From NCBI GenBank assembly GCA_900548535.1, contig URLG01000037.1, positions 1-25,705 of the forward strand: DNA of 25,705 nt, written 5' to 3'. Both the position numbers and the translations under genes were made by a program. The number at the start of each line of letters is the position of its first letter. The stretch's first letter is position 1. This document shows positions 17,219 through 24,232 of this stretch, one piece after another. The stretch comes from Candidatus Segatella intestinihominis. Its GTDB lineage: Bacteria > Bacteroidota > Bacteroidia > Bacteroidales > Bacteroidaceae. The notes under the pieces are model-generated. The model was not told where the DNA came from. It made no database searches and was given only the letters and a program-made list of their open reading frames with translations.

Positions 17219-17320
17219 CATCCTCGTAGTTGTTGGAACTGCATCCTCGATGTGGTGGCAAGGACATCCTCGATGTAGTAAGAACGACATCCTCGTAGTA
17301 GCCGGAACGATATCGAGGAT
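17219..17320. repeat. 23-bp tandem repeat, four units plus a partial fifth
   Basis: Units begin at exact 23-bp steps (17219, 17242, 17265, 17288, with a degenerate fifth at 17311). Each of the first four opens with CATCCTCG, followed by TAGT or ATGT and a less conserved tail ending mostly in GAAC-G/A. The fifth begins TATCGAGGAT, an inverted form of the core. The units abut, with no unique spacers, so this is not a CRISPR array. Confidence 0.88.
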
Positions 17321-17361
17321 AAAAAATCCATTCATCCCCATATAGGAAAAAGACCTCCTTT

Positions 17362-17478
17362 GCGGTTGGCGTTAGCCTCAATTGCGGTCGAGAGAAGGCT
17401 CTTTTGCGGCTGAGAAGAGCCTCTTTCCAACCGCAAAAGGAACTCTTTCCAACCGCAAAAGAGCCTCTTCTCAACCGC
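17362..17478. repeat. Six 22-bp repeat units arranged three against three
   Basis: GCGG-T/C-T/C-G cores start at 17362, 17384 and 17406, exactly 22 bp apart. The reverse-complement core (C/T)CAACCGC starts at 17427, 17449 and 17471, again 22 bp apart. The two arms mirror each other around about 17420 and could extrude a large stem. The array lies 60-175 bp past the regulator gene's stop codon. Confidence 0.88.
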
Positions 17479-17527
17479 AAAACTACACTTTTCCTATAAA
17501 ATCGGGTGTCCAAAACTACACTTTTCC
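17478..17527. repeat. Exact 17-bp direct repeat beside the regulator gene's end
   Basis: CAAAACTACACTTTTCC occurs at 17478-17494 and 17511-17527, 33 bp apart. The first copy overlaps the last base of the 22-bp array. The second ends 9 bp before the stop codon complement of the regulator gene. Confidence 0.9.
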
Positions 17528-17536
17528 GAAAAATGC

Positions 17537-20320
17537 CTAGGAATTGACATCGCCAGGGAGGATGCCATATTCGTCTTTGAAGCACTTGGTGAAATAGGAT
17601 GGAGCGGAGAAACCGACCTCGTAGGCTACCTCGGAAATGCTCATGCTGCGAGATTCCAAGAGACGATGAGCCTTTGCCAAACGAGCTTTGCGAAGAAGAT
17701 CTACTACTGATGAACCCGTCATCGCCTTTACCTTGCGATATAACTGCACTCGGCTCAAGCCTATCTGCTTGCCTATCTCCTCCACGCCAAAATCGCTATC
17801 GCCCAGATTTTTCAGGATGATAGATTGCAACTGCTTGATAAACTGCTTGTCCCTGTCATCAAGATGCGACTCCTCAATCTCCTTATCGGCAGAAGGAGAG
17901 AATTGATAGACATTCTTCAGCAATTTGCGTTGCTTCAAGAGATTCTCAATGCGAGCCAAGAGCACCTTGCTATGGAAGGGCTTGGTGATGTAAGAATCGG
18001 CTCCATGCTCATACCCCTCGGCACGCTGCTCCTCCAAGTTCTTCGCCGTAAGCATGATGACAGGGATATGAGAGGTGGCAGTATGAGTCTTCAATTGCTC
18101 GGTAAACTCCAAGCCATCCATCACTGGCATCATCACATCACAGATAACCAAGTCGGGCACTTCCTTCTTAGCCAACTCCAAGCCCTCCTTGCCATCGGAT
18201 GCTTCCAATACGAAATAGTCTTCTTGCAAGAGGGTACGCTCATACTGGCGAATGTCATTATTATCATCTATTATTAATAAGGTAGGCTTGTTGACCTGGT
18301 CCGTTATCACCTGTTGGAGTTTTCCACTATGTTTATTTCCATCGTCTATATATTGCAATACGCTCTCATTTATTACATTTTTACCATCTGACGATGAGAT
18401 ACTTATAGAGTTTTCCACATTTTCCGCATCATCGTGGATAACTTCTCCACCAGCCTCCTGCTGACGAGGAAGAAGTACGATGAAGTCGGAACCCTTGCCC
18501 ACTTCACTCTCCACCCGGGCTGAGCCATGATGCAAATCCACAAATGATTTGACCAGAGCAAGTCCAATGCCCGTACCACTGGCTGCCCCCTTAGCTTGGA
18601 AGAATCGCTCGAACACCTTCTGTGCCTCCTCCTTGGCAATGCCTTTACCAGTGTCACGTACATCTATTCGAAGGAATTTATCTGCCGATGCAGATTGCGA
18701 AGCTGAAGCATCAGAAGCAGCCACATCGCATAGAGACACATAGATATCTCCACCCGAAGGGGTATACTTCAGGGCATTACTCAAGAGATTGAACACGATG
18801 CGAGCCAACTTCTCCTTGTCAGCTACCATCTCATGAGAGCCAGAGAAACCCTCCACATCCAGATGAAGCTGGATATGCTTGCGCTCTGCGGTAAGTTGGA
18901 AATCGCCCACCCACAGGGTCAGGGCTTTCACGATGTCGAAGCGATAGAGCTTGAGTTCCATCTTGCCATTCTGTATCTTACGGAAATCGAGGATGCTGCC
19001 CACCAACTGTTGCAAGGCAATGGCATTGCGCTGCACCATCTTGAGCAGTTCGCGGCTCTTACCCTTGATCTTCGTATCCTCCAAGAGCATCTCCACCGGG
19101 TCGGCTATCAGCGTCAATGGCGTGCGCAACTCATGGCAGATATTGGTAAAGAACACCAAGCGAGAATGGGTCAGCTCCATCACCTCCTCATTCAGTCGCT
19201 TCAACTCCTCATTGAGTCGTACTTTTATCACATAGCCACGGAACACCAATGCCGAAGCTATGATGACCACCATGAGGAAAACCACCAAGATGATGAGCAA
19301 CACTCGCTGCGAATGATACTCCGTGAGATACTGGTCCACACGTTCATGGAGCATAGACAGATTTGCCTTCTGTCGCTCAGCATCTTGCTCCTGCATCAAG
19401 GTAAGCAAGGCATTTTCCTTGGTAATAATGGAAGTATGCAAGTAATTGTCCTTATGATACGGCTGATGGCGTAAGATTTTCATAGCCAAAGCGATAACCT
19501 CGTCTCCCTTGGTAGGATAAAGGCAAGAGGCATCCAGCACTCCATCACGTACCATATCCAATCCTCCCCCTTCATTAGCCATGGCATCCACACCCGTAAA
19601 CTTATAGATCCGAGAAGGCGCAACCACACGAGCCACCTTGACGGCACCAGCCGCCATACGGTCATTATGCGAGAAGACATAGTCGAAATCCTGCACTTTA
19701 TTTAAGACACGGCGCATGGCTTTCTCTCCACTTTCTTGTTTCCAATCGCCCGATTCTGAGGCTACCACCTGAATACCAGGATAATCCTTGAGCGCGGCCA
19801 CAAATCCACGGTGACGGTCGATGGCGGGTGAAGATCCATCCAGACCTCTGATTTCCACCACTCTACCCCTGCCATGAAGACGCTGGGCTATAAAGGTGCC
19901 CATCAACTTGCCTATGGAAAAGTTATCGCAACCGATAAATGCCGTATAGTTCTGGGAACTACTCTTACGGTCGAAGAGTATCACTGGAATACCTTTTTCG
20001 TGAGCACGATTGATGGCTGACGATATGGTATTCAGCTGGTTAGGAGATACAATGAGAAGATTCACGCCCTCATCTATAAACTGATTGATTTGCTGAATCT
20101 GCTTCTTACTATCGTCATTGGAAGATGCCAAGCGCACGGAGAGTGAGTCGTTGAGATACTCTCCCATCTTCAACTCAGCATTCAGTTTATCGCGCCAAAT
20201 ATCATCGGAGCATTGCGACACACCTATCACATACTTGCGAGCATTGTTGCTGGAACAGCCCACAAGCATAATCACCAATAGAGAGATAACTATCGAATGA
20301 AAAAAAACTATCTTCTTCAT
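17537..20320 (-). CDS. Hybrid two-component system regulator (PBP sensor, kinase, receiver, AraC)
   Basis: A 927-residue one-protein signalling system. Residues 30-310 form a type I periplasmic-binding-protein sensor of the ribose/LacI kind. A membrane helix (about 339-361) follows. The histidine kinase has H396 in HELRTP, the N box at 511-519, and G boxes DTGKGIA (556-562) and GTGIGLA (582-588). The receiver has D685/D686, phospho-acceptor D728, T758 and K780. An AraC-type helix-turn-helix domain (about 830-927) ends it. The same layout is known from BT1754, which binds fructose and drives the B. thetaiotaomicron fructan locus. It should therefore activate the adjacent receptor/GH32/MFS/fructokinase operon. 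The N terminus carries a lipobox-like LVGC (C22), and a Ser/Ala-rich insert lies at 535-548. Its own promoter is clear. Confidence 0.95.
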   Translation of the reverse strand: MKKIVFFHSIVISLLVIMLVGCSSNNARKYVIGVSQCSDDIWRDKLNAELKMGEYLNDSLSVRLASSNDDSKKQIQQINQFIDEGVNLLIVSPNQLNTISSAINRAHEKGIPVILFDRKSSSQNYTAFIGCDNFSIGKLMGTFIAQRLHGRGRVVEIRGLDGSSPAIDRHRGFVAALKDYPGIQVVASESGDWKQESGEKAMRRVLNKVQDFDYVFSHNDRMAAGAVKVARVVAPSRIYKFTGVDAMANEGGGLDMVRDGVLDASCLYPTKGDEVIALAMKILRHQPYHKDNYLHTSIITKENALLTLMQEQDAERQKANLSMLHERVDQYLTEYHSQRVLLIILVVFLMVVIIASALVFRGYVIKVRLNEELKRLNEEVMELTHSRLVFFTNICHELRTPLTLIADPVEMLLEDTKIKGKSRELLKMVQRNAIALQQLVGSILDFRKIQNGKMELKLYRFDIVKALTLWVGDFQLTAERKHIQLHLDVEGFSGSHEMVADKEKLARIVFNLLSNALKYTPSGGDIYVSLCDVAASDASASQSASADKFLRIDVRDTGKGIAKEEAQKVFERFFQAKGAASGTGIGLALVKSFVDLHHGSARVESEVGKGSDFIVLLPRQQEAGGEVIHDDAENVENSISISSSDGKNVINESVLQYIDDGNKHSGKLQQVITDQVNKPTLLIIDDNNDIRQYERTLLQEDYFVLEASDGKEGLELAKKEVPDLVICDVMMPVMDGLEFTEQLKTHTATSHIPVIMLTAKNLEEQRAEGYEHGADSYITKPFHSKVLLARIENLLKQRKLLKNVYQFSPSADKEIEESHLDDRDKQFIKQLQSIILKNLGDSDFGVEEIGKQIGLSRVQLYRKVKAMTGSSVVDLLRKARLAKAHRLLESRSMSISEVAYEVGFSAPSYFTKCFKDEYGILPGDVNS

Positions 20321-20360
20321 CTAAACAATGCCATTAAACATAGGTTATTAAAATACGCTA

Positions 20361-20392
20361 CAAATTTAATCATTTTGGAGTAATCCGCCAAA
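20361..20392 (-). promoter_or_regulatory. Consensus promoter of the hybrid regulator gene
   Basis: On the minus strand TTTG (20392-20389) is followed by a 20-bp spacer and TAAATTTG (20368-20361). This is a full match to the Bacteroidota TTTG/TAnnTTTG promoter. The leader to the ATG at 20320 would be about 30 nt. Confidence 0.8.
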
Positions 20393-20457
20393 GGTTTTGA
20401 AGTTTTTAACCTATAATATTGTGCACAAGATGAACAAAGGCTAGTCTTCCGTACATT

Positions 20458-20568
20458 TTATCCACCAAAGTTATCAAATTATAACGCACTGAAAAACAGA
20501 ACAAACAAATAGTTATCCACAGTTATCAACACTGCGATGGAAAACGTTATCAACAAAAATGTGGAAAA
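20458..20568 (+). other. DnaA-box cluster, candidate replication origin or DnaA-binding region
   Basis: Within 111 bp lie a perfect DnaA box TTATCCACA (20513-20521) and near matches in the same orientation: TTATCCACC (20458-20466), TTATCAACA (20523-20531) and TTATCAACA (20547-20555). TGTGGAAAA (20560-20568) is the reverse of TTTTCCACA. A palindromic TTGTGCACAA sits at 20419-20428. No open frame covers the region, and AT-rich DNA lies nearby. It sits between the regulator promoter and the terminator of the tRNA. The density is far beyond chance. Whether it is oriC cannot be settled from this window. Confidence 0.55.
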
Positions 20569-20589
20569 ATGTAGGAAAGTATAAAGCAT

Positions 20590-20625
20590 AAAAAAGACAT
20601 CAACTAAAAAATTGATGTCTTTTTT
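20590..20625 (-). terminator. Hairpin terminator after the tRNA
   Basis: GACATCAA (20596-20603) pairs with TTGATGTC (20612-20619), and an A6/T6 extension makes a 14-bp stem around an 8-nt loop. Read from the tRNA on the minus strand, the GC-containing stem is followed by T6. The symmetry would also let it stop transcription from the other side. Confidence 0.85.
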
Positions 20626-20628
20626 AAG

Positions 20629-20702
20629 TAGCGGGGGTGGGACCCGAACCCACGACCTCCGGATTATGAATCCGACGCTCTAACCAGCTGAGCTATCCCG
20701 CC
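20629..20702 (-). tRNA. tRNA with CAT anticodon (tRNA-Met, elongator type)
   Basis: A 74-nt cloverleaf on the minus strand: acceptor GGCGGGA, D-arm GCTC/GAGC, anticodon stem TCGGA/TCCGG with loop TTCATAA (anticodon CAT, complement of 20666-20668), and T-arm GTGGG TTCGGGT CCCAC. The discriminator base is A; CCA is not encoded. The anticodon stem lacks the three G-C pairs of initiator tRNA, so it is an elongator Met tRNA. A CAT-reading isoleucine tRNA modified to lysidine cannot be fully excluded by eye. Confidence 0.95.
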
Positions 20703-20737
20703 ATCATTTTCAGCAAGTGATTTCTCATTTGCGGGTG

Positions 20738-20769
20738 CAAAGGTACAACAAATATTTGAATTGAACAAA
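20738..20769 (-). promoter_or_regulatory. Consensus promoter of the tRNA gene
   Basis: On the minus strand TTTG (20769-20766), a 20-bp spacer and TACCTTTG (20745-20738) give a full Bacteroidota promoter. It lies about 35 bp upstream of the mature tRNA 5' end. Confidence 0.8.
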
Positions 20770-20892
20770 TTTTTCCAAAGAAATTTTCAAAAAAAGTTTC
20801 ATTTTGCTTGTTTAACACTCTCTCCGCACCCCTTTTCACCTATAATATATATAAAAAATACGAAAAATGAAGGGTTTCTAATTTTTTTGTGT

Positions 20893-20900
20893 TACCTTTG
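20893..20900 (+). promoter_or_regulatory. Probable -7 box of the lptG-ribBA unit
   Basis: TACCTTTG matches TAnnTTTG. It lies 66 bp before the preferred permease start at 20967 and overlaps the upstream GTG (20889) that would lengthen the frame. This argues against the longer start. Confidence 0.6.
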
Positions 20901-20966
20901 CACGCAGAATTCGTTGCCCCCACAAAGACAACTATGCAGAAGGGGCATCAAACGACAAGACAAGAA

Positions 20967-22868
20967 ATGCTTAGAATTAAGAAATTAGACATATTTATAG
21001 CCAAGCAGTTTGGACTCCTCTTCCTGGGAACTTTCTTCATCTGCCAGTTCGTGCTGATGATGCAGTTCCTGTGGAGATATATCGATGAGCTCATCGGAAA
21101 AGGACTCACCATGGATGTAATGGCGCAATTCTTCTGGTACATGGGTCTCATGCTCGTGCCCCAGGCATTGCCGCTAGCCATCCTGCTCTCCTCGCTCATG
21201 ACCTTCGGTAACCTGGGCGAGAGTTCAGAGCTCACAGCCATCAAGGCAGCGGGCATCTCGCTGATGCAGGCATTCCGATCTCTCATCGTGATTACGCTCA
21301 TCATCACCTGCGGTTCCTTCTATTTCCAGAACAACGTGGGACCAGACTCCAACATGAAGATAGCCCAGTTGCTCATCTCCATGAAGCAGAAGAGTCCGGA
21401 GCTAGAAATCCCAGAGGGAATCTTCTATGATGGAATCCCTAACTGCAATCTCTACGTGCAGAAAAAAGACTTGAAGACGGGCAAGCTATACGGTATCATG
21501 ATTTATCGCATGACCAATAGCTACGAGGACGCAGCCATCATCCTAGCCGACTCGGGTATGCTGCAGAGCACTGCCGAGAAAAAGCACCTCGTGCTGAGCC
21601 TGTGGAGCGGAGAATGGTTTGAGAACATGCAGAGCAGCGAGCTAGCCAACAGTGCCGCCGTGCCATACAGAAGAGAGACCTTCGTATCCAAGAAGATTAT
21701 CCTGGACTTCGATGGAGGTTTCAACCTCACCGATGCTTCCTCGCTCTCTAATAACGCAAAGGCTAAGAGTTTGGAGAAGATCAAGCACGACATCGACTCC
21801 ATCAACCATACCTACGACTCCATCGGAAGAAGCTATCTGGCAGAAGCCAACAGCAGGTTCTACAACATGGGGCTAGTGAAGAAAGAAGATTCCACCAAGG
21901 CTATAGCACAAGGCGAGAAACTCAACTTCGACACCTTATATAATAAGTTGCCGAGCGACCAGAAACTGCGAGTGGCTAACGATGCCCTATCGACCATCCA
22001 GCAGGAGACAGCCGATCTCGACTTCAAGGCGATGCTAACGAGCGATGCCGACTATATGATCAGAACCCACACGATAGAGGCCATCAACAAGTTTGTGCTC
22101 GCCCTATCCTGTCTGATATTCTTCTTTATCGGAGCGCCACTAGGTGCCATCATCCGAAAAGGAGGTTTGGGTATACCGGTCATCATATCCGTATTGGTAT
22201 TTATCACTTTCTTTATCCTGGACAACACAGGATTCAGAATGGCACGTAACGGAATGTGGGCAATATGGTTTGGCAAGGGTCTTGCCACTGCCGTACTCGC
22301 CCCAGTGGCAGTCTTCGTAACCTACAAGGCTACCAACGACTCGGCAGTATTCAACATGGACGCCTATAAGGAATTCTTCCGCAAGCTGCTCGGACTGCGC
22401 ACCAAGCGCCACATCTTCAGTAAGGAGGTTATCATCACCGACCCTTCTTACCAACAAGACGCAGAAAAGCTGGAGCAAATCACGGAAGACATTACTATAT
22501 ATAATAAGGTACACAAGCTGGTAAGACTACCAAACTTCATCAATGTGTTCTTCAAGTATCAACCCGATCACGAGATAGAGCGCATCAATGAAGAGCTAGA
22601 AAACGTCATCGAGGACTTGGGCAACACCAAGGACAAGATAATCCTGCACGAGTTGAACCGCTACCCTGTGCTCTCGGTCAAGGCACATACCCGACCATTC
22701 GAGCGCAAATGGCTCAATATCGTAGCAGCCATCCTGGTACCTGTGGGCATCACGCTCTATCTGAGAATGTGGCGATTCCGCCTCCGACTCTTCCACGACC
22801 TGAAGGTGGTAAAGCAAACCAACACCAACATCGTGAACAGAATCAAGGAGCGCCAAGGCAGCAAATAA
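20967..22868 (+). CDS. LptF/LptG family LPS-export permease with C-terminal extension
   Basis: A YjgP/YjgQ-family permease, 633 residues from the ATG at 20967. An in-frame ATG at 20934 would add 11 residues. The frame opens at a GTG at 20889, but that overlaps the promoter box. The short form starts MLRIKKLDIFIAKQFG, the usual lead into helix 1. Membrane helices are near 14-36, 52-78 and 101-122, then a periplasmic beta-jellyroll-like region with a helical insert (130-370), then helices near 374-396, 403-421 and 432-453. LptF/G partners LptB to move LPS from the inner membrane towards the LptA bridge. Typical LptG is about 360 residues. This one has a longer periplasmic part and about 180 extra C-terminal residues with a seventh helix near 581-599. 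RibBA follows after 39 bp. Confidence 0.88.
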   Translation: MLRIKKLDIFIAKQFGLLFLGTFFICQFVLMMQFLWRYIDELIGKGLTMDVMAQFFWYMGLMLVPQALPLAILLSSLMTFGNLGESSELTAIKAAGISLMQAFRSLIVITLIITCGSFYFQNNVGPDSNMKIAQLLISMKQKSPELEIPEGIFYDGIPNCNLYVQKKDLKTGKLYGIMIYRMTNSYEDAAIILADSGMLQSTAEKKHLVLSLWSGEWFENMQSSELANSAAVPYRRETFVSKKIILDFDGGFNLTDASSLSNNAKAKSLEKIKHDIDSINHTYDSIGRSYLAEANSRFYNMGLVKKEDSTKAIAQGEKLNFDTLYNKLPSDQKLRVANDALSTIQQETADLDFKAMLTSDADYMIRTHTIEAINKFVLALSCLIFFFIGAPLGAIIRKGGLGIPVIISVLVFITFFILDNTGFRMARNGMWAIWFGKGLATAVLAPVAVFVTYKATNDSAVFNMDAYKEFFRKLLGLRTKRHIFSKEVIITDPSYQQDAEKLEQITEDITIYNKVHKLVRLPNFINVFFKYQPDHEIERINEELENVIEDLGNTKDKIILHELNRYPVLSVKAHTRPFERKWLNIVAAILVPVGITLYLRMWRFRLRLFHDLKVVKQTNTNIVNRIKERQGSK

Positions 22869-22907
22869 GAATATATGTAACTAACAAAATAAGTATCAAA
22901 CTAAAAA

Positions 22908-24119
22908 ATGGCAGATTTCAAACTAAATAGCATCGAAGATGCAGTAAAAGATTTCGCAGAAGGAAAGTTTGTCATCGTTGTAGACGACGAAGACCGCGAA
23001 AACGAAGGCGACCTCATCATCGCCGCAGAGAAAATAGACGCAGAGAAGGTTAACTTCATGCTCAAGAATGCCAGAGGAGTGCTCTGCGCACCTATCACAC
23101 TGAGCAGATGCGATGAGCTGGACTTGCCTCATCAGGTATCAGAGAACACCTCTGTACTGGGCACTCCATTTACCATCACCGTGGACAAGTTGGAAGGTTG
23201 CACTACTGGCGTATCAGCCCACGACCGTGCCGAGACCATCAAGGCACTGGCAGATCCTAGCTCTACCCCACAGACATTCGGACGTCCTGGTCACATCAAC
23301 CCACTCTACGCTCAGGATAATGGTGTACTGAGAAGAAGCGGACACACCGAGGCAGCCATCGACCTCTGCAAGTTGGCTGGTCTCTATCCAGCAGGAGCCC
23401 TCATGGAAATCATGAACGAAGATGGCACCATGGCTCGTCTGCCACAGCTCATGGAGATGGCAAAGGAATGGAACATCAAGGTCATCTCTATCAAAGACAT
23501 GATAGAATATCGCCTGAAAAAGGAATCGCTCATCGAGGTAGGCGAAGAGGTAGACATGCCAACAGAATGGGGACATTTCCGTCTCATCCCTTTCCGCCAG
23601 TCAAGCAATGGACTGGAGCACATGGCCCTCATCAAGGGCGAATGGAAGGAAGACGAGCCTATCTTGGTTCGCGTTCACTCATCATGCGCCACAGGCGACA
23701 TTCTGGGAAGCAAGCGTTGTGACTGCGGACAGCAGTTGCACAAGGCCATGCAGATGATAGACCAGGCAGGCAAGGGCGTAGTAGTATACATGCAGCAGGA
23801 AGGAAGAGGCATCGGTCTGATGAACAAGATAGCAGCCTACAAGCTCCAGGAAGAAGGATACGACACCGTTGACGCCAACGTACACCTGGGATTCAAGCCA
23901 GATGAGCGTGACTACGGTTGCGGTGCGCAGATGCTTCGCCACCTTGGAGTACACAAGATGCGCCTACTCACCAACAACCCAGTGAAGCGTGTAGGACTCG
24001 AGGCATACGGACTGGAAATCGTAGAGAACGTACCTATCGAGGTAGAGCCTAACAAGTACAACGAGCGCTATCTCAAGACCAAAAGAGACCGCATGGGGCA
24101 CACTCTACACCTCGGATAA
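22908..24119 (+). CDS. ribBA: Bifunctional riboflavin enzyme RibBA
   Basis: A 403-residue fusion of 3,4-dihydroxy-2-butanone-4-phosphate synthase (RibB, about 1-203) and GTP cyclohydrolase II (RibA, about 205-403). Together they make both starting compounds of riboflavin. The RibB part shows DDEDRENEGD (26-35), the TTGVSAHDRAETI segment (99-111) and RSGHTEAAIDL (143-153). The RibA part shows the zinc ligands C260, C271 and C273 (VHSSCATGD...RCDCG), QEGRGIGL (297-304) and TNNPVKR (355-361). All key residues appear intact, so both activities are expected. Cytoplasmic. It probably shares a transcript with the permease upstream. No FMN riboswitch is visible in the 39-bp gap. Confidence 0.97.
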   Translation: MADFKLNSIEDAVKDFAEGKFVIVVDDEDRENEGDLIIAAEKIDAEKVNFMLKNARGVLCAPITLSRCDELDLPHQVSENTSVLGTPFTITVDKLEGCTTGVSAHDRAETIKALADPSSTPQTFGRPGHINPLYAQDNGVLRRSGHTEAAIDLCKLAGLYPAGALMEIMNEDGTMARLPQLMEMAKEWNIKVISIKDMIEYRLKKESLIEVGEEVDMPTEWGHFRLIPFRQSSNGLEHMALIKGEWKEDEPILVRVHSSCATGDILGSKRCDCGQQLHKAMQMIDQAGKGVVVYMQQEGRGIGLMNKIAAYKLQEEGYDTVDANVHLGFKPDERDYGCGAQMLRHLGVHKMRLLTNNPVKRVGLEAYGLEIVENVPIEVEPNKYNERYLKTKRDRMGHTLHLG

Positions 24120-24132
24120 TGTAAATTTTGTT

Positions 24133-24160
24133 ATTATTTCAAGTCAAAAGGCGAAATAAT
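24133..24160 (+). terminator. Weak hairpin after ribBA
   Basis: ATTATTTC (24133-24140) pairs with GAAATAAT (24153-24160) across a 12-nt loop, 13 bp past the stop. The stem is AT-rich and only a short T-rich tail (ATTTTCTT) follows. It may be a poor terminator or an mRNA-end structure. Confidence 0.35.
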
Positions 24161-24194
24161 GAGCAATTTTCTTCCGAAAAAGAAATAAATTGAT

Positions 24195-24202
24195 TAATTT
24201 TG
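24195..24202 (+). promoter_or_regulatory. Probable -7 box of the aminotransferase gene
   Basis: TAATTTTG matches TAnnTTTG, 30 bp before the ATG at 24233. No TTTG stands 19-21 bp upstream. Confidence 0.55.
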
Positions 24203-24232
24203 CACACGACAAATAAATATTAGAATCGAATT

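Noticed and set aside
17219..17478. Possible CRISPR array
   Set aside because: Units of 22-23 bp abut without unique spacers, half of one array is inverted, and no cas gene is present.
17199..17585. A 128-codon minus-strand open frame across the repeat region, starting inside the end of the regulator gene
   Set aside because: Its peptide merely translates the tandem repeats (FRKSV and similar recur), it overlaps the secure regulator C terminus, and it has no promoter or recognisable domain. A repeat-derived frame is the simpler reading.
20889..20966. GTG start extending the LptG-like permease
   Set aside because: It overlaps the TACCTTTG promoter box, and the added residues do not resemble the family; ATG at 20967 (or 20934) is preferred.
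22869..22907. FMN riboswitch before ribBA
   Set aside because: The gap is only 39 bp and lacks the conserved RFN-element helices.
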